A stretch of 56,684 bases of DNA, taken from contig JAIEMI010000026.1 of NCBI GenBank assembly GCA_019752235.1, forward strand, positions 1-56,684. Reading direction: 5' to 3'. The DNA comes from Rhodospirillaceae bacterium (lineage in GTDB: Bacteria; Pseudomonadota; Alphaproteobacteria; Rhodospirillales; Rhodospirillaceae). The notes under the pieces are model-generated. The model searched no databases, was not told the DNA's origin, and saw only the letters and a list, made by a program, of their open reading frames with translations. Positions 26,739 through 33,847 of the stretch are shown here, one piece after another (positions within the stretch are counted from its first letter, which is position 1; each line of letters opens with the position of its first letter). The position numbers and the translations under genes are program-made.

Positions 26739-27200
26739 ATGACCCGAGTTTCCGTTTTCTCGAGCCCGTTGCTGCTGGGGTTCGACCATATCGAGCGCGT
26801 GCTCGACCGCGTCAACAAGACCGCGGCTGAAGGCTATCCGCCCTACAACATCGAGCAGACCGGCGAACATCGCCTGCGCATCACTCTGGCTGTGGCGGGC
26901 TTTGGCGAAGACGATCTTGGCGTCAGCGTTGAAGACAACCAGCTCGTGATTCGCGGCAAGCAGACGGAAGACTGCAGCAACCGCGTCTACCTGCATCGCG
27001 GCATCGCGGCCCGTCAATTCACGCGCAGCTTCGTGCTGGCGGAAGGCATTGAAGTGCGCGGCGCGGAAGTTGTGAACGGTTTGCTGCATGTGGACCTGGA
27101 ACGCCCGGTTCCGCAGCCAAAAGTGACGCAAATCGAGATCAAGAGTGCAACCAAGAAGAAACCCGCGCACAAAACCATCGATATCGACCCGCACAAATAA
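26739..27200 (+). CDS. Small heat-shock protein Hsp20 (IbpA type)
   Basis: The 153-residue protein is a small heat-shock chaperone that binds unfolding proteins. Its N-terminus has the class A pattern DHIERVLDRVN and YPPYNIEQTGE; the alpha-crystallin domain covers about residues 35-125 with LVIRGKQ and RSFVLAEGIEVRGAEVVNGL, the last giving the conserved A-x-x-x-N-G-L end. The C-terminus is Lys-rich and lacks a clear IxI motif apart from IEIK. The start is fixed by GGAGGAG upstream; a frame open to 26646 has no support. Promoter and thermometer are described separately. Confidence 0.92.
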   Translation: MTRVSVFSSPLLLGFDHIERVLDRVNKTAAEGYPPYNIEQTGEHRLRITLAVAGFGEDDLGVSVEDNQLVIRGKQTEDCSNRVYLHRGIAARQFTRSFVLAEGIEVRGAEVVNGLLHVDLERPVPQPKVTQIEIKSATKKKPAHKTIDIDPHK

Positions 27201-27209
27201 ATTGTGCGG
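27189..27209 (+). other. Hairpin over the hsp20 stop codon
   Basis: CCGCACAA (27189-27196) and TTGTGCGG (27202-27209) form a perfect 8-bp stem whose loop carries the TAA stop. With no T tract it is not a terminator; it could protect or process the message between hsp20 and the DUF1150 gene. Confidence 0.35.
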
Positions 27210-27281
27210 CAACAAAGTCACCGCGGCGCCATTTTTAAGACACAGGGCTGTGGTGGACTGATCGCTCGGAAGGAGGATCAC

Positions 27282-27581
27282 ATGCTGGACAAAGACATCG
27301 ACACCGACTTGGACACCGATCTCGACGATGACATCGCCGATGAAACCGAAAGCGGCCCGCAAGCCGTCACTTTGGCGACACATGCTCACGCCTCCACCCC
27401 GCTGGACCTCGCACGTCTGGGCTTGAGCGAATTTGCCTATATCCGCCGTGCGCTGGTGAACGACGTTCCCATGTGGACGATTCACAGCGCCGCCGGCGAT
27501 CCGCTCGGCGCGGCCGAAAGTTTCGACCTGGCATGGGCCGCGGTGCGGCAGAACGACCTGCAGCCGGTACGGGTCCACTAA
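27282..27581 (+). CDS. DUF1150 family protein
   Basis: The 99-residue acidic protein begins MLDKDIDTDLDTDLDDD and then shows the DUF1150 core: LDLARLGLSEFAYIRRAL, a strand around MWTIHSAAG and a helix DLAWAAVRQNDLQPVRVH at the C-terminus. Its function is not known, but in alphaproteobacteria it commonly follows an hsp20 gene, as here, 82 bases downstream on the same strand. The start is set by AGGAGG at 27271-27276. A strong terminator follows, so hsp20 and this gene form one unit. Confidence 0.85.
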   Translation: MLDKDIDTDLDTDLDDDIADETESGPQAVTLATHAHASTPLDLARLGLSEFAYIRRALVNDVPMWTIHSAAGDPLGAAESFDLAWAAVRQNDLQPVRVH

Positions 27582-27620
27582 GGCCCGATACGGCCAAACT
27601 GTTCATCCTAGATCGTGGGA

Positions 27621-27648
27621 GGCGCGCTCTGGCGAAGCGCGCCTTTTT
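27621..27648 (+). terminator. Rho-independent terminator of the hsp20-DUF1150 unit
   Basis: GGCGCGCT (27621-27628) and AGCGCGCC (27636-27643) form a perfect 8-bp stem with a 7-base loop, followed by TTTTTCTTT. Confidence 0.9.
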
Positions 27649-27716
27649 CTTTGGGTTACGTCCGGTGCACCGGCTGCAGGGCTTGTGCTATAACCCGCGT
27701 TCGATGTCTTGGATCA

Positions 27717-27793
27717 GTCCCCGTAGCTCAGCTGGATAGAGCACCAGATTCCTAATCTGGGGGTCGTGCGTTCAAATCGCGCCGGGGACACCA
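27717..27793 (+). tRNA. tRNA-Arg (anticodon CCT), CCA encoded
   Basis: The acceptor stem GTCCCCG/CGGGGAC closes, the D arm has AGCTCAGCTGGATAGAGC, the anticodon stem CCAGA/TCTGG frames the loop TTCCTAA with anticodon CCT, and the T loop is TTCAAATC. The discriminator A and CCA (27791-27793) are encoded. It reads the rare Arg codon AGG. tRNA genes of this type are common integration sites; gene content downstream is variable, but I see no second copy of the 3' end. Confidence 0.95.
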
Positions 27794-27919
27794 TACGCAG
27801 AAATCATTGTGATTACAGCTGCTCTGCCCGAGGCCACGATACAGAAAGGGGAACTCCCTCGCGCGTAGTCACCTCGTTATCATGTCCCGGCTTTAACAGC
27901 CGTTCGGATTGGGGTCGCC

Positions 27920-28351
27920 ATGAAGGAGGTAACCGTGAGTGGGCAGGAACGCTGGTCCCCCTCCCTCAGAGCCGGGACGATGTATTTCGTGATCGTTTTC
28001 GGAGCAGGATTTCTGTTGGGCACGGCCCGTATCTTCGCGCTGGCGCCGCGGATCGGCGAAAACTTAGCTGTCATGCTTGAACTGCCATTTATGTTGGCCA
28101 TCTCTTGGTTTGCATCAAAGCACTTGATCAGGCAGTTCAAGGTGGTGGCCGTGCTTCAGCCGCGCCTCGTTATGGGCGGGTTAGCCTTCGGCCTATTGAT
28201 GATCGGCGAGTTCGGCGTTTCTGCAGTTGGGTTCGGGCGCACTTTTTCCGACTATCTCGCAAGTTACGCGAATATGTCCGCGATCTTGGGCCTCGTCGGA
28301 CAGCTTGTGTTTGGCTTATTCCCCGCTATGCAATTGATGGGGCACAAGTGA
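27920..28351 (+). CDS. Unknown four-segment membrane protein
   Basis: A 143-residue hydrophobic protein with four predicted membrane segments: YFVIVFGAGFLLGTARIFAL, ENLAVMLELPFMLAISWFAS, LVMGGLAFGLLMIGEFGVSA and a C-terminal one ending LVFGLFPAMQLM. I recall similar uncharacterised proteins with the FGAGFLLGTxR and E-lPfML patterns, but no function. ATG at 27920 lies inside AAGGAGG-like spacing (GGTCGCC before it), so the start is uncertain; an inner ATG at 27980 (MYFVIV) is possible. GC content looks a little lower than in the flanking housekeeping genes. Confidence 0.6.
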   Translation: MKEVTVSGQERWSPSLRAGTMYFVIVFGAGFLLGTARIFALAPRIGENLAVMLELPFMLAISWFASKHLIRQFKVVAVLQPRLVMGGLAFGLLMIGEFGVSAVGFGRTFSDYLASYANMSAILGLVGQLVFGLFPAMQLMGHK

Positions 28352-28445
28352 CCTGCATGACCAAGGGGACAAATGCGGGCTATATCATGTGGTGTGGCCG
28401 TCTCATCTGTAGCCTTGCCGAGACTAAGCCCCTGGGAACGAAAGC

Positions 28446-29048
28446 ATGAGGCGGATTGGCTACTGGTCGGCACTATCTCTTTTCAGCATAGGAGTGGCGT
28501 ACGTCATCGTGCTGGGAATTGGCATGGCCGCCGCAGGCTTGACTGAACCAATCCTCGATCCAATCCTGGCCGTCATGGAAGTGCTGACACTGCTGTCGGC
28601 GCTTGTTTCACTAATATTGGTTGCCGCCGTACACGCTCGCACCGCGCCCGACTACAAGATATACAGTTTGCTTGCGCTGGTCTTCATGACCCTCATGGCG
28701 GGGGCAACCATATCCGTGCACTTCGTGGAATTGACTGCGCTACGCCAGATGGGATCGGCGGGCCTAGCGTGGCCTTCGATCCCCTATGCGATTGAGCTGC
28801 TTGCTTGGGATGTATTCTTAGGCCTTTCCCTCATCTTCGCGGCGGTGGTGTTCAGGGGAAATCGGCTTGAGGCGTCAATACGGACCGGCCTACTGTGCGC
28901 TGGTTCCCTCTGTATTGCGGGCACTACTGGTCCGGTGCTGGGCGACATGAGATTTCAGTTCGTGGCTATCGCAGGCTACGCTGTTGTCTTACCGATCGTG
29001 TCCCTACTGATAGCAATGCTTTTTCGGCAAATGCACCGGCGGGCGTGA
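28446..29048 (+). CDS. Unknown six-segment membrane protein
   Basis: The 200-residue protein has about six hydrophobic segments and short loops, beginning MRRIGYWSALSLFSIGVAYVIVLGIG and containing SVHFVELTALRQ between segments three and four. No catalytic or transport motif is visible, and I do not recognise a family with a known role. It follows another membrane protein gene by 95 bases in the variable segment downstream of tRNA-Arg and precedes the first copy of the 64-bp repeat. It may be cotranscribed with its upstream neighbour. Confidence 0.6.
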   Translation: MRRIGYWSALSLFSIGVAYVIVLGIGMAAAGLTEPILDPILAVMEVLTLLSALVSLILVAAVHARTAPDYKIYSLLALVFMTLMAGATISVHFVELTALRQMGSAGLAWPSIPYAIELLAWDVFLGLSLIFAAVVFRGNRLEASIRTGLLCAGSLCIAGTTGPVLGDMRFQFVAIAGYAVVLPIVSLLIAMLFRQMHRRA

Positions 29049-29090
29049 TAAATTGATGTCGTGCATTAATATTGCTAAGGCCGCTTAAGC

Positions 29091-29154
29091 GCGATCCGCC
29101 AGAAGTTCTCTTTTCTGTCTCTCCCGGGACACCACATCTAATACCGTTGAATTT
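29091..29154 (+). repeat. 64-bp imperfect direct repeat, copy 1
   Basis: This segment, starting GCGATCCGCCAG and ending GTTGAATTT, aligns without gaps to 29770-29833 at 51 of 64 positions by my count. It lies between the membrane protein gene and the NUDIX gene. Confidence 0.75.
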
Positions 29155-29208
29155 CGATATTTTTGATTGCGTAGCTCCAAGCGGGATTTGCACTGAACGC
29201 GTGTGCAT

Positions 29209-29743
29209 GTGGTTTCAGCATGAAGGAGGGCGCAGATTGGCCGTAACCATTGATGACGCTCTTGGGCAGCGCGCCTTCGCTTGCTTTCCTGTGGCGGTGC
29301 TCGCGATCATCATCGCTCCCGACGAACGCGTTCTTCTGTTGAACCATCCGGAGCGACCTGGAGAGTGGGAAGTCGTTTCAGGTGCGTTGGAGGCCGGCGA
29401 AACAATCATCGATGGGCTGCTACGTGAAGTCGGCGAGGAATTGGGGGCAGAGATTGATGTACAGCCCCTCGCAACCGTTCATGCGTCAACATTCCGCTAT
29501 GACGTCAATGTGACGCATATGATCAGCCTTTCCTTTGTGCTGGCCTATCGTGGTGGTGATATCCACCCCGGCGACGACATGAGTGGCAGCACCTTTCGGT
29601 GGTGGACCGAGGCCGAATTGATGGCACCGGAGTTAAAACTTGCCGTTCCGCAAAATGGAAAATGGATGTTGCTTCGCGCTCTCGAGCTTTTTCGAAACCA
29701 GGGCCGCCAGGCGACAGCATCGAAGTTCATGGACGAGACCTAG
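29209..29743 (+). CDS. NUDIX hydrolase
   Basis: The NUDIX box is complete: GALEAGE, seven residues, then REVGEELG, which binds the metal and the diphosphate of nucleotide-like substrates. Before it, AIIIAPDERVLLLNHPERPGEWE is the typical first strand pair. The 178-residue length fits a single-domain enzyme; the substrate cannot be told. I place the start at the ATG at 29209 (MWFQHEGG); the frame is open to 29072 but that part is the direct repeat. The gene is flanked by two 64-bp repeats, and its composition resembles the variable segment. Confidence 0.75.
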
Positions 29744-29769
29744 AACTGTGAGCTTACGTGCGCCTGATC

Positions 29770-29833
29770 GCGATCCGCCAGCCGTTCTCTTTTTTATCTC
29801 TGGTGGCACACCACTTCCAAGACTATTGAATTT
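29770..29833 (+). repeat. 64-bp imperfect direct repeat, copy 2
   Basis: Same orientation as copy 1, 679 bp further on, starting 26 bases after the NUDIX stop and ending 17 bases before the stop of the AHSA1-like gene on the other strand. The matched block ends at GAATTT in both copies; flanks do not match. Confidence 0.75.
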
Positions 29834-29850
29834 TATGCGGCTCGGCCGGA

Positions 29851-30333
29851 TTACACCGTGCTCCCGCCCAGGATGGCCAAGACCTCGTCCAACTGCGCGA
29901 ACTGCTCGGGGAATCCTCCTGTACTTTCGGAGGCGATCGCGGCGTCGAGTGCTTCCCTCGAAGGATAAAGGTCGCGCACCACGACGAGCGTCATCCCGTC
30001 TTTTTCCGCGAAGGTCACGGTTGTGACGGCGCCATCAGGACTTTCTTCACTCGTCCAAACGAGACGCGCATGCGGCGTCACTTCGATATACCTGCCGAAG
30101 AACGCCATAGGCTGCTCTGAGGCAGGATGGCCGAACTCCAAACGGTAGGCGCCCCCGACACGGACATCCATCTCGCAGGAAAGGAGGGTCAATCCGAAGG
30201 ACTTCGGCACCCACCAGCGCTTGAACAGCTCGGGCCTGGTCCAGGCCTCGAACACGAGGCGCGCCGGGGCGTTGAAGGTGCGCGTGACGACAAGCTCACG
30301 CTCGGACGTCCGCTCCACGGTCGTAGGATTCAT
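29851..30333 (-). CDS. SRPBCC (AHSA1-like) protein
   Basis: The 160-residue protein is a START/Bet v 1-like fold of the AHSA1 group: ELVVTRTFNAPARLVFEAWT at the start, then LFKRWWVPKSF, and a C-terminal helix GGFPEQFAQLDEVLAIL. Such proteins bind small hydrophobic ligands; the specific ligand is unknown. The start at 30333 has AAGG upstream and lies four bases after the stop of the ArsR-type regulator gene, the standard pairing. The longer frame to 30360 overlaps the regulator. It is likely controlled by that regulator. Confidence 0.85.
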   Translation of the reverse strand: MNPTTVERTSERELVVTRTFNAPARLVFEAWTRPELFKRWWVPKSFGLTLLSCEMDVRVGGAYRLEFGHPASEQPMAFFGRYIEVTPHARLVWTSEESPDGAVTTVTFAEKDGMTLVVVRDLYPSREALDAAIASESTGGFPEQFAQLDEVLAILGGSTV

Positions 30334-30337
30334 CGTC

Positions 30338-30718
30338 TCACCTTCTCTTTCCGCGCCCATCGGTCTCTTTCCGCGCCCATCGGTCCTTCCGCTTCAGATC
30401 CTCGACGACCTCGTCCAACGCATCGAAACGCGCGGCCCAGAGCCGGCGGTACCGCTCGATCCACGCCGCCTCTTCCTCTAGACGGCGCAGGCCGAGCTTG
30501 CAGGTCCGCACGCGCCCGACCTTCTCCGTGGTGACGAGCCCCGCCTGCTCCAAGACGCCGACATGCTTCATCATGCCCGTGAGGGTCATGTGGAACTTCT
30601 CGGCAAGGTCCGTGATCGAGGTGTCTCCACGCCCGAGCCGCTCCAGAACGCCCCGTCGGGTGGCGTCCGAGAGCGCCGCGAATGAAGCATCGAAGCGGGC
30701 TTGGATACACTTAACCAT
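30338..30718 (-). CDS. ArsR-family regulator
   Basis: A 126-residue winged helix-turn-helix repressor: FAALSDATRRGVLERL, the recognition helix region DLAEKFHMTLTGMMKHVGVL and the wing LVTTEKVGRVRTCKLG. No Cys pair for metals is present, so a ligand or none is sensed, as in other AHSA1-linked members. The C-terminus ends KETDGRGKRR, which arises from a 20-bp tandem duplication (30344-30383); with one copy the gene would end with an ATGA overlap with the AHSA1 gene. A palindrome covers its start codon. Confidence 0.88.
   Translation of the reverse strand: MVKCIQARFDASFAALSDATRRGVLERLGRGDTSITDLAEKFHMTLTGMMKHVGVLEQAGLVTTEKVGRVRTCKLGLRRLEEEAAWIERYRRLWAARFDALDEVVEDLKRKDRWARKETDGRGKRR
30344..30383 (-). 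repeat. 20-bp tandem duplication at the regulator/AHSA1 junction
   Basis: The unit TCTCTTTCCGCGCCCATCGG occurs twice in direct tandem, identical. Twenty bases is not a multiple of three, so it changes the reading frame at the end of the ArsR-type gene. Confidence 0.9.
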
Positions 30719-30724
30719 ATGGTT
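30713..30724. promoter_or_regulatory. Palindromic operator at the ArsR start codon
   Basis: AACCATATGGTT is a perfect 12-bp palindrome spanning the ATG of the regulator (30716-30718), within an 18-base imperfect palindrome CTTAACCATATGGTTCAG. This is where an ArsR-type protein would repress its own operon. Confidence 0.6.
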
Positions 30725-30878
30725 CAGTATTTAACAGACGGACAAGGGGCATGCAAGGGGAGGCTTTGCCGCGGGTCGGGGCCGATACCATCGAGCCATA
30801 GCGTGATTTCAGCGCAATCCTTAGCGTCCCGCGATGACGCGTTTGTCTCGCGTGGCGCGCGCTTTCCGGCGACGCGGC

Positions 30879-31640
30879 TTATTGAATGTGTTGGTAGGGA
30901 ATCTCTCCGTCGCTCACCAGCCTGTTCACGGCGGGACGGGCCAGCAGATACCCTTGAACGTAGCGAACGCCCGCAGCATGAAGAATTGACAGTTCCTCGG
31001 GGCGCTCAACACCCTCGGCCACGACGTCAATCTTCAAATCCTGACAGACCTTGATCATGCCCAAAGTGATTGTTTGTTGCCGCTGATCGCGGTCGATGTT
31101 TTTAATCAAAACGATATCCAGCTTAATTGCGTCTACATCCAACGCGGACAGACTGCTGAGTCCCGCGTACTCCGATCCAAAATCGTCGAGCGCCACTCTG
31201 AAACCGCGGTTTCGGTATTCGGTTATTATTCTCTGGAGATGTTTTGTATCGCGGATGCGTTCATCCTCGGTGATTTCGAAGGTGATAAGGTTGAGCGGAA
31301 AACGCGCTTCGTTCGCCGCCGCCAGCGTCGCTCTTATGCAAGCCTTTGGTTCATAGACTGCATTAGGCATGAAATTGATGCTTAATTTCCGGTCAAGCCC
31401 AAGAGCCGCCGCATGATGAATGGCCTTGACCCGACAGGCTTGGTCGAAAGCGTAGCGATTTTCAGCGTTGATTTGAGACAGGACGCTGGAAGCCGATTGT
31501 CCTTCCGGACCGCGAACAAGGGCCTCATACCCATAAATCCGGCGTTCATGAATATCCACAATAGGCTGAAAGGCCATCGTGAATGATGGCATAGCCACAT
31601 CCTGCCCGCAGGCTCCGCACGTCTTACTTTTTGTATCCAT
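30879..31640 (-). CDS. EAL-domain cyclic di-GMP phosphodiesterase
   Basis: The 253-residue protein is almost only an EAL domain, with a short N-terminal CGACG segment that could bind metal. It shows YEALVRG (EAL motif), NFMPNAV, FEITE, the metal-binding pair in DDFGSEYAGL, IKLD, EGVE and QGYLLARP, so all residues for hydrolysis of cyclic di-GMP to pGpG are present. It resembles the stand-alone EAL group related to BLUF-EAL enzymes. A 7-bp inverted repeat lies 33 bases upstream. The neighbouring gene at 31953 encodes a degenerate EAL-like protein, suggesting a local signalling pair. Confidence 0.9.
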   Translation of the reverse strand: MDTKSKTCGACGQDVAMPSFTMAFQPIVDIHERRIYGYEALVRGPEGQSASSVLSQINAENRYAFDQACRVKAIHHAAALGLDRKLSINFMPNAVYEPKACIRATLAAANEARFPLNLITFEITEDERIRDTKHLQRIITEYRNRGFRVALDDFGSEYAGLSSLSALDVDAIKLDIVLIKNIDRDQRQQTITLGMIKVCQDLKIDVVAEGVERPEELSILHAAGVRYVQGYLLARPAVNRLVSDGEIPYQHIQ

Positions 31641-31672
31641 TGGCTTTCTATGCCTGCTGGCTCGGAACGGTG

Positions 31673-31687
31673 GCGCATATTATGCGC
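31673..31687. promoter_or_regulatory. Inverted repeat upstream of the EAL gene
   Basis: GCGCATA and TATGCGC flank a single T, 33-47 bases before the EAL start. The 312-base gap 31641-31952 otherwise holds only the hydrolase remnant at 31814-31946. Confidence 0.35.
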
Positions 31688-31813
31688 GTCTGAGAGAATC
31701 GAAGATATCGCATCGCCGTGGATCTTTCATCCCCGATCCGCGGGGCAGCGGCGTTGAGCGTCTTTCTTCCGGCGTTGATTTATCGAAGGTCTGGGGCGGG
31801 CCTGCGCGGGATT

Positions 31814-31946
31814 CTAACAGCGCCGTCCTTCTGGAAACGCATCAGCCTCGCGAGCGGACGGCCGAGTCCGTTTCACAAAATTGCGCAGCGTCTCTACAAA
31901 CCAAGGGGCGTTGTCGTGATGAATATAATGTCCGCTCCGGGCGAGC
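31814..31946 (-). pseudogene. C-terminal remnant of an alpha/beta hydrolase
   Basis: Minus-strand frame without a start codon reads LARSGHYIHHDNAPWFVE and then TLRNFVKRTRP before a TAG stop at 31814. GHYIHHDNP-WFVE is a typical end of alpha/beta hydrolases, with the catalytic His. The upstream part is replaced by the end of the gene at 31953 in another frame, so a deletion has joined them. Confidence 0.6.
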
Positions 31947-31952
31947 CCACGC

Positions 31953-33566
31953 CTACTTCTGCCCGCCGTCCGCCTTGGCTTCTGGCATTTCGTCTATGAG
32001 GAAGCCTTGGAAATTCTGGATGCCGAATTCCTGGGCGATTTCGAGGGCGGCGGGATCGTCGACCCTGCTCATGACCATCGCGATCCCGCGATCAAGCGTC
32101 TGCTTGACGAAGTCGCGATGCGACGGCAGGAAGCTTTTCAGGTCGCCTTTCCAATGCACCTTCGCGATGTTTGGTCCGACCTGTTTAAGATCCAGCGAAC
32201 CCATCGTGTCGGGGAAAATCTGATCCACGGCGATCCGTCCGCCCCGGGAATAAATCAGATCCCGCGCTTTCTTGAATTCTTCGAAGTGCGACGCGATCAT
32301 AGGTTGGGGAATCTCAAACGTCAGGAGTTCCGCCGACGTATTTTTAAGCGCGGCCTGAAACGTCTGGGTCAGGATCGAATGGACGTTGAGATTCAGCGAG
32401 CACGGCAAGCCGTCGAGGGGCAGAAACGGCAGCGACCGCAGCATAAGCTGATCAAGCATATGCGTCAGCGATTGAAAGGCGCGCTGCGATCCGCGCATCT
32501 CAACGCCGGGAAAGAACTCTTTTCTCAAGAGGTCGATGCTGACGTAAAACTCGCGCATTGTCGGGGTTAAGGATTGCGACTGCCCTTGCCATAAGATGGT
32601 TTGGTGCCGCACGAATTTCTCGACGAACTCTCCGGCCCCCATATCCTTGAATGCCGTCGCGACGCCGCGGATGTCCTCGTCCGTCAGGCCGCGGGCGCGG
32701 GGTTTCTCGGTCTTGGGCGCCATACGGCGGCGGTCGGAAACCTTCTCCTCTTCCTCCTCGTCGAACAGCGGCAGGAGTTCCAGCGGCGCATCCTCGGCAT
32801 CGGCGGCGTCCGGACCGGCCGTGGGATCACCGTCGATCCACGCCACGTGGATGTCCCGGTTCAGCATTTTTCCGACGGATTCCACGGTGAGGCGTGACAG
32901 AAACCGATCAAAGGCCGCCGGGGCAACAAACCCGGCTTCGCCGTTCTCCTTGGCGTAGATTGCTATCACGGTGCCGTTCAAATTTTGTTTTTGTGCCGCA
33001 ACCGCCACGGCTTGAAGCGCTTGCTGTTGTTTCTCCGTGCGCCAGTGACCGAAGGACGGTGGAAAGGGCGCAACAAGGACGTCGGTCTCGCTCGCGCGCA
33101 GGTGCGCAATCTTAAAATTGGGCTGCACAAGCGCGGTGCCGAGCGGATCGAGCGCCTTCACGATCGACTGGCGGACGTTCTCTTTGCCCAGAGCGCCGAT
33201 GATATATCCCGTCACCTTCACGCTGTCGGCGACCTTCATCACCACGCTATCCCGCGCTGCCATCATCAGGATGAAGTTTACGTGCTGAAGCGATAGCCCG
33301 CCCCAGCGTCCAGCGCGGAGATTGGTCAGGAACTCCACGCCTGAAATCGTGTCAGGCTTGTGGGCGCAGATCACGCAATCAACCGGCGTGCGGCGATCCT
33401 GAAGAATACGGAGGGCGAAAACCGGCGCCGTCGCAACGTGCACGGCGGGCGAGCCTTCCGAAGTCAGGAAGCGCTTGAGGGCCTCGCCTACCGCCGGCTG
33501 GGGGTCAACCACCAGGAAACGCGTTTGGCCGATGATCGTCTTCTGGGGTTTTTCGTCTACCGGCAT
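31953..33566 (-). CDS. Degenerate receiver / EAL-like two-domain protein
   Basis: The 537-residue protein starts with a receiver-like segment FLVVDPQPAVGEALKRFL, but the phosphoacceptor position in VDCVICAHKP is Ala, not Asp, and the acidic pair is weak. An acidic linker (LPLFDEEEEE, near residue 275) leads to a C-terminal domain with EAL-fold features: LNLNVHSILT, LLTFEIPQ, GGRIAVDQI in place of DDFG, and a final IQNFQGFLID. The EAL signature and the metal ligands are missing, so it should not hydrolyse cyclic di-GMP but might bind it or a partner protein. It lies next to an intact EAL gene on the same strand. Confidence 0.65.
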   Translation of the reverse strand: MPVDEKPQKTIIGQTRFLVVDPQPAVGEALKRFLTSEGSPAVHVATAPVFALRILQDRRTPVDCVICAHKPDTISGVEFLTNLRAGRWGGLSLQHVNFILMMAARDSVVMKVADSVKVTGYIIGALGKENVRQSIVKALDPLGTALVQPNFKIAHLRASETDVLVAPFPPSFGHWRTEKQQQALQAVAVAAQKQNLNGTVIAIYAKENGEAGFVAPAAFDRFLSRLTVESVGKMLNRDIHVAWIDGDPTAGPDAADAEDAPLELLPLFDEEEEEKVSDRRRMAPKTEKPRARGLTDEDIRGVATAFKDMGAGEFVEKFVRHQTILWQGQSQSLTPTMREFYVSIDLLRKEFFPGVEMRGSQRAFQSLTHMLDQLMLRSLPFLPLDGLPCSLNLNVHSILTQTFQAALKNTSAELLTFEIPQPMIASHFEEFKKARDLIYSRGGRIAVDQIFPDTMGSLDLKQVGPNIAKVHWKGDLKSFLPSHRDFVKQTLDRGIAMVMSRVDDPAALEIAQEFGIQNFQGFLIDEMPEAKADGGQK

Positions 33567-33847
33567 GGAACCAAACTGACGCTCGCCTTATGAGCAATTA
33601 TTTTAGCATTTGAGTGACGAGGGGCTGCGCGCTGCGCCGCATCACCGCCAGTATAACTTTACTGCCATGCAAAGGGGCAAGCGGCTTTTCGTTACAGGTG
33701 GACTGATCATTTCCCTTTCGGCGGCGTCCGGGAGCCAATGGCGTCTCTTTAAGACAGCGCGTATTGTCACCCGGTTCACGCTTTCGTCATGCACGGCACA
33801 CCCCTTAAAATCGCGCACATGCCCACATCTTCGTCTTTCGAACTCAC

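Noticed and set aside
27770-27793. Second copy of the tRNA-Arg 3' end as an att site
   Set aside because: No repeat of the tRNA end was seen downstream in the window; an island boundary outside cannot be excluded.
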